Below are positions 1-6,331 of a stretch of DNA of 6,733 bases, piece after piece. Source of the DNA: CAUZRD01 sp963582255 (GTDB lineage: Bacteria > Pseudomonadota > Alphaproteobacteria > Rhizobiales > TMED25); contig CAUZRD010000119.1 of NCBI GenBank assembly GCA_963582255.1, positions 1 to 6,733 of the forward strand, in the 5' to 3' direction. Numbering within the stretch: the first letter of the stretch is position 1; every line of letters starts with the position of its first letter. Made by a program: the position numbers and the translations under genes. The notes below the pieces were generated by a model. That model searched no databases and had not been told where the DNA came from. It saw only the letters and a program-made list of their open reading frames with translations.

Positions 1-582
1 AAAAAAAGCTGAACGATAATCTGTCGGCTTGAATACGACGGCATATCATCTGGCACACTGGAGCTGCAGAGATGACTTTGTTAGAAACAAACGTTGAAGG
101 TACAGAGTACTTAGCTCTTGAGGATCAATACGACGCATCGGTCTAATATCTGGCTTCGTAGGTGTATGTAGATCTTGGCCGATGGCCTGAGCTAACGGGA
201 GATTCAATCTTGCAAGGAAATCCAAACACTTGAACTAGCTGCCGTGTAATTACTCTTGAATATTAAAGGCTCGTCACAAGCTAGTTTTCGAGAGTCTTGC
301 ACCGACAGTGCAAAAAGTAGGGTAGGTAAGGCGGAGTTGACTTAAGTCCAAGGTGATCGCGAATGAGTTAGGTGGCAGTTCCACTAGGCCATGTTCCATA
401 GATTACGGAAACAAAGAAGGTCAGTTATCATTTTAATAAACTAATAAATTAAGTTATAATACTAAACCATTGAAAATAAAGAATAATAAATTATTTTATT
501 ACTTGAATGGAGTGATGCGTGCGAGAAACCTGTGTTTACTGGGGATCTAGCTGCTTATGGATGTAAAGGCACAAAAATTTGC
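1..582. other. Long gene-poor AT-rich intergenic stretch
   Basis: I find no convincing gene here on either strand: all frames are broken by frequent stops. The longest start-to-stop stretches near the left edge are 24 codons on + (72-146) and about 30 on -, neither resembling a known protein. The stretch holds several short inverted repeats: TTTGTT/AACAAA (77-91), AACTAGCT/AGCTAGTT (233-240 and 279-286), TTGCAC/GTGCAA (297-313) and the perfect palindrome GACTTAAGTC (339-348). From about 421 to 510 it becomes very A+T rich, with an isolated TATAAT at 455-460 that lacks a good -35. Downstream of the transporter stop there is no GC-rich hairpin followed by a T run, so no intrinsic terminator is visible for that gene. 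Confidence 0.6.
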
Positions 583-1506
583 TTAGAGTTTAAGTCTTCG
601 GCGGATTTTTTCGCGTTTAATTGCAATGAACGATGCTGCAACGATGAGAAAAATACCGAAAATTGCACCTAGGGTAGGAATTTCCGAAAATATTAAAAAG
701 CCTAGCAGGGCGGCTGATACTAGACGTAAATATTCGACTGTCGCGATAACGGAAGTCTCACCATGGCGGTAAGCGTTGGTAAAACACCATTGTGTGGTAA
801 ACGCGCTCAAAATGAGCAGGGCAAAAATTGGTGTGGCATCAAGATCAATTGGTTGCCAAGAAAATCCGCTCGGTATCGCACTCATTAGAGCAAGGCCTAT
901 ACACGAATAGCACATGATGGTGGAGGTCTTGTCGGTCTGGGTAAGTCTTTTGATGATAATAGTGACGACCGCGGTGATGAGAGCGCCGCCCGCTCCCACT
1001 AGCGCTGCACCGTTTAAACCTTCAGCCGAGGGATCGAGCATGATCATAATTCCGGACAATCCAAGCAACGAGGCGGACCAGCCGACTATCCCGATTTTAT
1101 CACCAAAAATTATGCCTGCTAGGGCCACCACAAATAGAATGCGTAAAAAACTGATGGCACTTGCCTCGGCAAGTGGCAGATTGGCGATGGCATAGAACCA
1201 AGCAAGTAGGGCTATAAATGACAGCATGGCGCGCACGATCTGTAGCCCAAGTTGCTCGGTTTTAAACACTTGGCCGCGAGAGCTGATAATGATCGGTATG
1301 AGCACGGTGAATTGTCCGATCGAGCGAATGAGCAGGATCTGCCAGATTGGGTAAATATCCGATAGTTCTTTCACTGAAGACATCATCAACCCGTTTAAAA
1401 GGCTGGCCATAATCATCAGAACGGTACCAACGGAGTTTCCGCCATGTCGATCTTCCTGACCCTGCAAAAAACGGGGTAGGGTTCCACCGTTGTCGTGTGA
1501 ACTCAA
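583..1506 (-). CDS. DMT-superfamily (EamA domain) inner-membrane transporter
   Basis: This 307-residue protein has the size and hydrophobic pattern of a ten-helix drug/metabolite transporter made of two EamA repeats. Approximate helices are 26-44, 52-72, 88-108, 112-132, 138-156, 166-186, 195-213, 226-244, 252-273 and 276-296. The stretch around residues 105-135 (YAIANLPLAEASAISF, then LRILFV and GIIFGDKIG) is the characteristic end of the first EamA repeat; ETSVIATVEYLRLVSA (250-265) is its counterpart in the second. The basic C-terminus (KREKIRRRLKL) should be cytoplasmic. The start is TTG, supported by a well-placed GGAGG seven bases upstream. The first ~25 residues are hydrophilic, so there is no cleaved signal peptide. 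Family members usually export amino acids, metabolites or toxic compounds by proton exchange; the substrate here cannot be predicted. It is a single gene, divergent from csp. Confidence 0.9.
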   Translation of the reverse strand: MSSHDNGGTLPRFLQGQEDRHGGNSVGTVLMIMASLLNGLMMSSVKELSDIYPIWQILLIRSIGQFTVLIPIIISSRGQVFKTEQLGLQIVRAMLSFIALLAWFYAIANLPLAEASAISFLRILFVVALAGIIFGDKIGIVGWSASLLGLSGIMIMLDPSAEGLNGAALVGAGGALITAVVTIIIKRLTQTDKTSTIMCYSCIGLALMSAIPSGFSWQPIDLDATPIFALLILSAFTTQWCFTNAYRHGETSVIATVEYLRLVSAALLGFLIFSEIPTLGAIFGIFLIVAASFIAIKREKIRRRLKL

Positions 1507-1513
1507 TTAATTT

Positions 1514-1518
1514 CCTCC
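1514..1518 (-). promoter_or_regulatory. Ribosome binding site fixing the TTG start of the transporter
   Basis: On the minus strand GGAGG sits seven bases before the TTG codon at 1506-1504. This near-ideal Shine-Dalgarno match and spacing decide in favour of the unusual TTG start over any internal ATG. Confidence 0.75.
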
Positions 1519-1782
1519 GAAGGTGTGGTTTGCGCAGAGTCAGGTAGGACAGCTGCAATATTTTTCACCAGACACCAGCACTCTTCGATAGTACGCGGCC
1601 TGGCAACGATAATAAATTCAAAATATGGGAGCAATCCTTAGGGGACGCTCTAGTGCCCAGTCTACCATTCTAGAGTTAGTTTTCCTGCAGACAATCTTTT
1701 TTGGGCTTTAGGACAGTTGACTTGAAAGATTACGAGATATAGCCGGTTCAGGTGTTATCTTGATGAGTTAATATTGATCAGA

Positions 1783-1799
1783 AAACTATGTTTTAGTTT
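1783..1799. repeat. Inverted repeat upstream of the csp promoter
   Basis: AAACTA (1783-1788) and TAGTTT (1794-1799) are perfect 6-base arms around a 5-base centre, TGTTT. The element ends about 20 bases before the candidate csp -35 box. It could be a regulator site or simply a product of A+T-rich sequence, and no regulator family can be named. Confidence 0.3.
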
Positions 1800-1819
1800 G
1801 TTATGGATTGTTACTAACA

Positions 1820-1850
1820 TTGACGAAACTTAGGAAATACTCCATATAAT
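1820..1850 (+). promoter_or_regulatory. Candidate sigma-70 promoter for the cold shock gene
   Basis: A -35-like TTGACG (1820-1825) and a perfect TATAAT (1845-1850) are separated by 19 bases, slightly longer than the optimal 17. Transcription would begin near 1857 and give an untranslated leader of about 130 bases before the csp ATG. A second weak candidate (TTGACT at 1717, TATAGC at 1738, spacer 15) lies further upstream. Confidence 0.5.
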
Positions 1851-1856
1851 TTTGTT

Positions 1857-1987
1857 CGATATTTTGCACTGCCTTGTTGTGCTGGCCTGCTTTGGTCTCT
1901 TCCAAGTCATCGCTAAATATGGATTTAAACTTACGCGATGGCCGCGTTAGTAAACTAGCGTTTAGCGCTGAATAACTGGAGGCCGTT
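1857..1987 (+). promoter_or_regulatory. Long 5' leader of the cold shock mRNA
   Basis: If the promoter at 1820-1850 is used, the csp message carries about 130 untranslated bases. Cold-inducible csp mRNAs in Enterobacteria have similarly long leaders that refold with temperature, although I do not see the enterobacterial cold-box sequence. Small self-complementary segments are present: GCAC/GTGC near 1867-1883, CGCG/CGCG near 1936-1948 and AGCG/CGCT near 1959-1971. The leader ends in a strong GGAGG (1978-1982) five bases before the ATG. Thermoregulation is an inference from the length and the gene class. Confidence 0.4.
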
Positions 1988-2197
1988 ATGGCAACAGGAA
2001 CAGTAAAATTTTTTAATCATAGTCGTGGATACGGTTTTATTGAGCCGTCTGACGGTGGGCCAGATGTGTTTGTCCACGTGACGGCAGTTGAACGCGCCGG
2101 CATGACCTCATTGACTGAAGGTCAGAAGGTTACTTTTGACGTTGAGCTTGATAAACGGTCGGGCAAAAATGCGGCAACAAACCTAGAAGAAGAATAA
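1988..2197 (+). CDS. Cold shock domain protein (CspA family)
   Basis: This 69-residue protein is a single cold shock domain of normal family length. These are small cytoplasmic OB-fold proteins that bind single-stranded RNA and DNA and melt mRNA secondary structure. RNP1 is seen as RGYGFIEP (13-20) and RNP2 as DVFVHV (26-31). The first aromatic patch is VKFFN (6-10), with Phe where enterobacterial CspA has Trp; this variant and the VERAGM stretch (34-39) are common in alphaproteobacterial Csp proteins. The start is firm: ATG preceded by GGAGG at five bases. The gene is monocistronic, with its own promoter and a long leader. Csp paralogues are usually multiple per genome, so which one this is, and whether it is cold induced, cannot be told from sequence. 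Confidence 0.96.
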   Translation: MATGTVKFFNHSRGYGFIEPSDGGPDVFVHVTAVERAGMTSLTEGQKVTFDVELDKRSGKNAATNLEEE

Positions 2198-2208
2198 TAC
2201 ATCTAATA

Positions 2209-2251
2209 ATTAGACTGTCTAATGACTAATGGCAGTCAACTATGATTTTTT
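2209..2251 (+). terminator. Weak candidate terminator after csp
   Basis: Twelve bases after the csp stop, ATTAGA/TCTAAT (2209-2223) forms a tight 6-bp stem with a CTG loop. It is followed by TGACT/AGTCA (2223-2238) and a run of six T at 2246-2251. Both stems are A+T rich and the T run is seven bases from the second stem, so this is a poor match to the classical intrinsic terminator. Confidence 0.3.
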
Positions 2252-2301
2252 CGGCAATGAAATGCGGGTTTGATTGAGCCCAACGTTACTTCATAAAGAT
2301 C

Positions 2302-2332
2302 GGCAGTGGCCGTTTTCTAAGCAGCCACTGTC
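2302..2332. repeat. GC-rich hairpin in the convergent csp/VOC gap
   Basis: CAGTGGC (2304-2310) and GCCACTG (2324-2330) are perfect 7-base arms. They extend to nine pairs through one G-T wobble and a G-C pair, around a 13-base loop. The hairpin lies between the convergent csp and VOC genes and would form in both transcripts. There is no T run directly after it on either strand, so it may stabilise 3' ends or aid termination rather than act as a canonical terminator. The rest of 2198-2459 holds nothing else I can identify. Confidence 0.45.
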
Positions 2333-2459
2333 TGATTTGCCCGGAACAAAGTTACAGGGTATTTATCGTGGCAAGTCGCACGGAGCTATTTGCCTGTACT
2401 GACGCCGCATAGATTGCCATGCAAGTGATGCCGTAAGCTGTGTGAGCTCGGAAATCTCA

Positions 2460-3011
2460 TCAGTTTTCCCTTTGGAGTAGCTGTTCCATCACCGCCGTAC
2501 GCTCTGAGGCCAGCATGAAACCTTTGGTTGCTCGGCAGTGCTCCTCGGTTATCCGTTCTATTTCCTTTATAGATTGGGAAAAATCAATCGGAAAAGCATG
2601 TGGCTGGGGAACGTGCCAGGGTGTGTGGCAATAGAATTCAACACGGTTTTTCTCAGGATCGAAGAAGTAGACTGACCAGGCATTACCATGGGTAACAGCG
2701 CGGTCGATCTCGCGGCTATCGGCGCAGATGCGTTCATAAAGTGTGTGCAACTCTTCAAGCGTATAGACTAAGAACGAAATCTGCTGGATGGCGCTGTTTT
2801 GCATCTCATTGGTGCGCCCAGCAACCAGGACCAACTGGTGATGTTCACCAGGATCTGCCGACATGAATACGAGCTCGCCGCGTCCAAGCCCCGCATTACC
2901 TCTGTCGGTGATCGTGAGGCCGAAAACACGAGTATAAAAATCAACCATGCGCTCGATATCGCGAACATAAAGCCCAAAATGGGCAAGCTTAGGCTTCGGA
3001 GACTTGGTCAT
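2460..3011 (-). CDS. VOC-family (glyoxalase / extradiol dioxygenase fold) metalloprotein
   Basis: The 183-residue protein has the paired beta-alpha-beta-beta-beta modules of the vicinal oxygen chelate superfamily. Module one begins with LAHFGLYVRDIERMVDFY (9-26) and ends in HHQLVLVAGR (57-66). Module two starts near QQISFLVYTLEEL and contains THGNAWSVYFFDPEKNRVEF (107-126). Candidate metal ligands are His11, His57 or His58, and Glu125, the 2-His-1-carboxylate set used by type I extradiol dioxygenases, so the site looks intact. Residues ~130-183, starting with a Pro-rich HTPWHVPQPHAFPIDFS-like segment, form a helical tail beyond the minimal fold. It is half the size of classical two-domain catechol 2,3-dioxygenases. 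Ring cleavage, lyase or isomerase activity are all possible. The ATG is preceded by AGGGGG at six bases. It is a single gene, convergent with csp. Confidence 0.85.
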   Translation of the reverse strand: MTKSPKPKLAHFGLYVRDIERMVDFYTRVFGLTITDRGNAGLGRGELVFMSADPGEHHQLVLVAGRTNEMQNSAIQQISFLVYTLEELHTLYERICADSREIDRAVTHGNAWSVYFFDPEKNRVEFYCHTPWHVPQPHAFPIDFSQSIKEIERITEEHCRATKGFMLASERTAVMEQLLQREN

Positions 3012-3428
3012 GGTATTCCCCCTAGACTGAATGGTCTTAGCTTCATGAGATTGAGCTTAAAAGAATTTGGTAGATACTGAACAGGTAGCTCATTTTTTTA
3101 TTTTAGATTGGTCTCACGATTATACTAAGTGTAATGGGGCTCTTTCTAGTGATGGTTGCCTGGCTGGTAAAGTGATGAAGAAGCTATACCTTGCAGCATG
3201 ATCTGTAGCACGTGGCATGTATCAGGTGCCTCCACTTTACCGTGAGAGTGGGAGTCGGTTTCAACTAAATATAGAGCGAAGACGGTGCGTTTATGTCGCG
3301 TGGAACAGTGGTTGTTTTCTGAGGTAGGTTAGAAAGGTTTGCCAATAGGTTGCAACATAAAAACTGCACAAGAGACTACCTCTCGGGCAAGAAAGAAGCC
3401 TAAATATTTGATTTATATGAAGATATTG
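3012..3428. other. Intergenic region between the tRNA and VOC genes
   Basis: I see no coding region. On the minus strand a perfect TATAAT (3124-3119) lies about 110 bases before the VOC start, but there is no recognisable -35 at 17 bases, so it is only a possible VOC promoter. A long-range inverted repeat occupies 3166-3241 and is listed separately. Downstream of the tRNA on the minus strand, a short GAGA/TCTC hairpin near 3366-3385 is followed by a T5 run within a few bases; it is a weak candidate end for the tRNA transcript. Confidence 0.4.
3166..3241. other. Candidate structured element closed by a 9-bp inverted repeat
   Basis: GGTAAAGTG (3166-3174) and CACTTTACC (3233-3241) are perfectly complementary and enclose 58 bases. 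The interior contains further pairing options, such as GGCA/TGCC (3213-3230 region) and CAG/CTG around 3194-3205. The 76-base total resembles a small multi-branched RNA. It is not a tRNA: there is no T-arm GTTCRANTC and no fitting anticodon arm. I do not recognise it as a known riboswitch. Strand is unknown and no T run follows on either side, so it may be a chance pairing. Confidence 0.2.
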
Positions 3429-3502
3429 TGGAGGCCACGCCCGGAATCGAACCGGGATATACGGATTTGCAGTCCGCTGCATCACCACTCTGCCACGTGG
3501 CC
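3429..3502 (-). tRNA. tRNA-Cys (anticodon GCA)
   Basis: The minus strand folds into a full cloverleaf of 74 bases including an encoded CCA (3431-3429). The acceptor stem is GGCCACG with CGTGGCC, the D stem GCA/TGC, the anticodon stem GCGGA/TCCGT with loop CTGCAAA, and the T arm CCCGG-TTCGATT-CCGGG. The anticodon GCA is at 3470-3468 and reads both Cys codons. The discriminator base is U (position 3432), the recognised identity element of cysteine tRNA, which confirms the assignment. No intron or mismatch of concern is seen. It stands alone rather than in a tRNA cluster and has its own promoter just upstream. Confidence 0.98.
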
Positions 3503-3509
3503 TTGTCAT

Positions 3510-3539
3510 TTAATATCAACAACTTAGCTTGTTGGTCAA
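3510..3539 (-). promoter_or_regulatory. Promoter of the tRNA-Cys gene, with internal palindrome
   Basis: On the minus strand TTGACC (3539-3534) and TATTAA (3515-3510) are spaced by 18 bases, placing the start point seven or so bases further on, right at the mature 5' end of the tRNA. The spacer contains the inverted repeat CAACAA-GCTAAG-TTGTTG (3534-3517), whose arms almost exactly fill the space between the two boxes. The promoter call is reasonable from position; the role of the palindrome is unknown. Confidence 0.5.
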
Positions 3540-3604
3540 TCGGAGTTTTGTGAAATTAGTTTCATTCTACGTTCTAAAACAGCCTGATCACATTACTACG
3601 TAAG

Positions 3605-3623
3605 TACGCGCTGTGCGTATAAT
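3605..3623. repeat. Palindrome overlapping an isolated TATAAT
   Basis: TACGC (3605-3609) and GCGTA (3615-3619) are inverted arms around GCTGT, and the right arm runs into TATAAT at 3618-3623 on the plus strand. No good -35 box is seen at the right distance. No plus-strand gene follows before the convergent reductase gene ends at 3760. The rest of 3503-3759 shows no coding sequence. Possible operator-like or chance structure. Confidence 0.2.
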
Positions 3624-3759
3624 AAGAATTCTGAAGATACAGTTGATAATGAGCTGCACCAGTCCATCATTTGTGATCCGTGTGCATCACTTAAAATGCT
3701 TCCCGCATCAGGTAGTATAGACGACCACACCGATCTATATTGGATAACGTTAATGTTTT

Positions 3760-4809
3760 TCAGGGGATGATACGGTCATTGCGCATCCGTGTGAGCTGGT
3801 TGGTGATCGTGAGCTCTGTATCAAGCACATCATGCCAGCCCGCTTGGCGTATCTTGGTGAGAGACGACATTTGATCGAACGCATTTTTGAATGCGTAGTC
3901 GGCAAAGCGCCATGTTGTTAGATCGTGCATTTGATAGCGGCGCAATTGATGTTTTTCAACAATTTCATCCCATAAATCAACTTTATCAGCCATATTGTCG
4001 GCCAAACATACATGCTGACCAGGAGCGGTATCTAAATCGAAAAAAGCTGCAATACGTTCCCACAGATGGCCGAGCCGAGTGAAGTCTCCATTCGTGATGT
4101 TAAAAGCATTGTTAGCCGCCGCCGGCGTAGTCGCAGCCCACTTCATTGCCCGCGCAAGTAATGCTACGTCGGTGATCTGATAAACTACATCTAGAGTGCG
4201 AGGGTCACCCGGCCAACGCAGAGGTAAGCCGAGATGTTTTGAAATCGTTGCATAGACCGCGATCGCGTTTGCCATATTCATTTCACTTCCGATCGAAAAT
4301 CCCCACACACCATGTGGCCGCAGAGCCGACCAGCTCCAACCACGTTCACGCTGTCTTTTGCTGAGCCAATCCTGTTGATCGTAATAGAAATTGGGCTGCA
4401 TGTGACGCGGATCATCTTCGCGGGCAGGCGTTCGGTATGGTATGCCGAACTGTACACCATACCACTTCGCTCCCTGCATTAACTGGATGTGGGAGAGAGC
4501 GGGTGCGACAGTCTCGATGACCTCAACCAGGTTTTGCAGCATGGTAAGGTTTGGCAACACTTCCTCCGAGAACGTTGCGCGCGGTGCATAGGGCGTAAAG
4601 AAAATATGACTGACTTGCGATAGATGGCTGAGCTTGTTGTCGATATCCACCGGATCGAGTAGATCGACCTGAATGAAATGTGCTGAGGTTTTAAAGTCTG
4701 GTTTTCGCCGAGAAAGGCCTATTATGTTCCAGGCTGGGTCGTCTGTAAGATGCTCGACAAGCCCGCGCCCAACAACGCCGAGTGCCCCGGCAATCAGTGC
4801 TGTTGGCAT
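3760..4809 (-). CDS. PRISE-like atypical short-chain dehydrogenase/reductase
   Basis: This 349-residue protein is an NAD(P)-binding Rossmann enzyme of the extended/atypical SDR type, closest in pattern to the PRISE group (progesterone 5-beta-reductase/iridoid synthase), which reduces activated C=C bonds of enones with NADPH. The N-terminal dinucleotide loop is GALGVVG (8-14), and a basic SRRK (33-36) at the end of the second strand fits NADPH. Instead of the classical YxxxK, PRISE enzymes use a Lys and a Tyr in separate motifs. Both are visible: QGAKWYG with Lys115, and NFYYDQQDWL with Tyr142/Tyr143. ALRPHGVWGFSIGSEMNMAN (162-181) and LGLPLRWPG (193-201) are further family-typical blocks. The ATG has GGAG five bases upstream. 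It lies 97 bases downstream of the amidase gene on the same strand and may be co-transcribed. The bacterial substrate is unknown; a sugar- or aldehyde-acting extended SDR is the alternative. Confidence 0.85.
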   Translation of the reverse strand: MPTALIAGALGVVGRGLVEHLTDDPAWNIIGLSRRKPDFKTSAHFIQVDLLDPVDIDNKLSHLSQVSHIFFTPYAPRATFSEEVLPNLTMLQNLVEVIETVAPALSHIQLMQGAKWYGVQFGIPYRTPAREDDPRHMQPNFYYDQQDWLSKRQRERGWSWSALRPHGVWGFSIGSEMNMANAIAVYATISKHLGLPLRWPGDPRTLDVVYQITDVALLARAMKWAATTPAAANNAFNITNGDFTRLGHLWERIAAFFDLDTAPGQHVCLADNMADKVDLWDEIVEKHQLRRYQMHDLTTWRFADYAFKNAFDQMSSLTKIRQAGWHDVLDTELTITNQLTRMRNDRIIP

Positions 4810-4906
4810 GTTATCTCCATCACTTGATCACACTGTGGTGTGGGGGGCGACATGGGTTAGACCCCAATGACAATGTTTAGGCTCGAACAATTATCTGGGA
4901 TGTTCC

Positions 4907-6331
4907 TCATGCCTCAAGCGGTGGGTGAATATTTCTTAAGCCGGCCGCTACTTCATGGCAGGCTGCCACCCTAAATACCGTTTCTTCGTCAAAATGACGG
5001 CCAATCAGTTGCATTGATAGTGGTAGGGGTGGTTCGTCATCATCCGGTTTGGTAAAACCTATGGGCACCGAGATAGCAGGGTGGCCACTCAAGTTGAAAG
5101 GTGCGCGTGCCTGACGAGGGTAGCACCGTGCAACGGCCTCAGCATCATCAACTGGGAATTGTAGATCCATACTCGATGCCGTGACTAATATATCTGCCTG
5201 CTCGAACAGTGCGTCGATAGCTGCGATAAATCGAGGTCGATTACGTACGCTTTGCACGTAGTCTGCCGCGCTCAAGAATGCTCCGTGCAAAAGCTTCTCT
5301 CTAGTCATCTTGGCGTAGTCCGCTGGTCGCGTCTGGAGCCACTCGCGATGTATTGTATAGCTTTCCGACATGAGAAGGACGCGCTGTGAATCAGTGAATT
5401 CTTGAAGCGCAAGTGTTGAGACTTCAATTACCTCTGCTCCAAGTTTAGCCAGTATTCCAAGAGCTGATTCTATTCCGGAAGCGACAGCCGGATGGGCTAC
5501 CATGTCATCGCGGTAGAAGTGCCGGATAACTCCAATCCTAAGACCTTGAATGTCCCCTAAAGCTCCCTGTTTTGCCGCAGCTAGGAAATCAGGAACTGGT
5601 TTGCAGCTACTCGCCGGATCGAGTGGGTCATGTCCGGAAATAATGCTAAGAATAGCTGCATTCTCGGCTATTGTTCGGGTCATCGGGCCGACATGGTCAA
5701 GTGAAAATGATAGAGGAATTACCCCGCGGCGGCTCACTCTCCCATATGTTGCCTTCATGCCGACAATGCCGCACATTGATGCCGGGTTGCGCACCGAACC
5801 CCCAGTGTCGGTGCCAAGAGCAACCGGTATCAAGCCGGCTGCGATAGCCGCTCCACTGCCGCTTGATGAGCCGCCTGGGAACATCCTCAAATCCCATGGG
5901 TTGCGGGCGGGGGGGCGGGGAAGATCGAAGCATGGCCCACCATATGCAAACTCATGTGTTGCGAGTTTTCCGATGATGATGCCACCAGCTGCCTTTAGCC
6001 GGCGCGTAACCTCAGCATCGTGCGTAGCTATATTGTGTGCCAAAATTTTTGAATGTGCGGTGGTTGGCATTCCCTCAACATCGATGATATCTTTGAGAGC
6101 GAAAGGAATGCCGTGCAGCGGGCCTGAACTCACACCGGTTTGAGTTAATTTGTCAGCTTGGCGTGCCTGTTGAAGAGCATTGTCTGGCTCAAGGTGAACG
6201 AAGGCATGGAGTTGTGGGTCAAGTGTGTTGATGCGGGCTAGAAGAGTTTCGACATAGGTGGTTGACTTCAAGGCACCTACTCGAATTTGCTCAGCTGCTT
6301 CGAGCCATCCCATATAAACAGGGCAACTCAA
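4907..6331 (-). CDS. Amidase-signature family hydrolase (GatA/AtzE-like)
   Basis: This 474-residue protein is a full-length amidase-signature enzyme, hydrolysing an amide bond through a Ser-cisSer-Lys triad. Lys80 lies in PFALKD, the cis-Ser155 opens the SSSGSG part of GGSSSGSGAA (153-162), and the nucleophile Ser179 is in GTDTGGSVR (173-181). The spacings of 75 and 24 residues match GatA and fatty-acid amide hydrolase. Further family blocks are PLHGIPFALKDIIDVEGMPT (71-90), GIVGMKATYGRVSRRGV (188-204) and the C-terminal NLSGHPAISVPIGF (413-426). There is no signal peptide, so it is cytoplasmic. The chosen start is TTG at 6331, overlapping the stop of the small upstream gene as TTGA; ATG at 6313 would give 468 residues, and neither has a strong Shine-Dalgarno site. 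Translational coupling favours TTG. True GatA is unlikely because no gatB is present here, but the substrate cannot be named. Confidence 0.93.
   Translation of the reverse strand: MSCPVYMGWLEAAEQIRVGALKSTTYVETLLARINTLDPQLHAFVHLEPDNALQQARQADKLTQTGVSSGPLHGIPFALKDIIDVEGMPTTAHSKILAHNIATHDAEVTRRLKAAGGIIIGKLATHEFAYGGPCFDLPRPPARNPWDLRMFPGGSSSGSGAAIAAGLIPVALGTDTGGSVRNPASMCGIVGMKATYGRVSRRGVIPLSFSLDHVGPMTRTIAENAAILSIISGHDPLDPASSCKPVPDFLAAAKQGALGDIQGLRIGVIRHFYRDDMVAHPAVASGIESALGILAKLGAEVIEVSTLALQEFTDSQRVLLMSESYTIHREWLQTRPADYAKMTREKLLHGAFLSAADYVQSVRNRPRFIAAIDALFEQADILVTASSMDLQFPVDDAEAVARCYPRQARAPFNLSGHPAISVPIGFTKPDDDEPPLPLSMQLIGRHFDEETVFRVAACHEVAAGLRNIHPPLEA

Noticed and set aside
72..146. 24-codon ATG-to-TAA reading frame with GGAG eight bases upstream
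   Set aside because: Very short, no recognisable motif, and a similar-sized frame exists on the opposite strand, so it is not distinguishable from chance.
297..316. TTGCAC/GTGCAA hairpin next to five A as a terminator
   Set aside because: The homopolymer run is on the wrong side for a minus-strand terminator and is A, not T, on the plus strand.
455..460. Isolated TATAAT in the A+T-rich part of the left gap
   Set aside because: No acceptable -35 at 17 bases and no gene follows on the plus strand; expected by chance in A+T-rich DNA.
1262..1558. 98-codon minus-strand frame at the start of the transporter
   Set aside because: It overlaps the transporter N-terminus in another frame, lacks the family pattern, and the transporter has the better ribosome site.
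3166..3241. Possible second tRNA
   Set aside because: Length fits, but there is no T-arm consensus, no anticodon arm and no discriminator/CCA arrangement.
3291..3527. Reading frames of 62 and 72 codons over the tRNA on both strands
   Set aside because: They run through the tRNA-Cys gene; the cloverleaf fully explains this sequence.
5550..6143. 197-codon open frame on the plus strand
   Set aside because: It is antisense to the amidase catalytic core, whose minus-strand translation shows every family motif; the frame is a codon-bias shadow with no recognisable domain.
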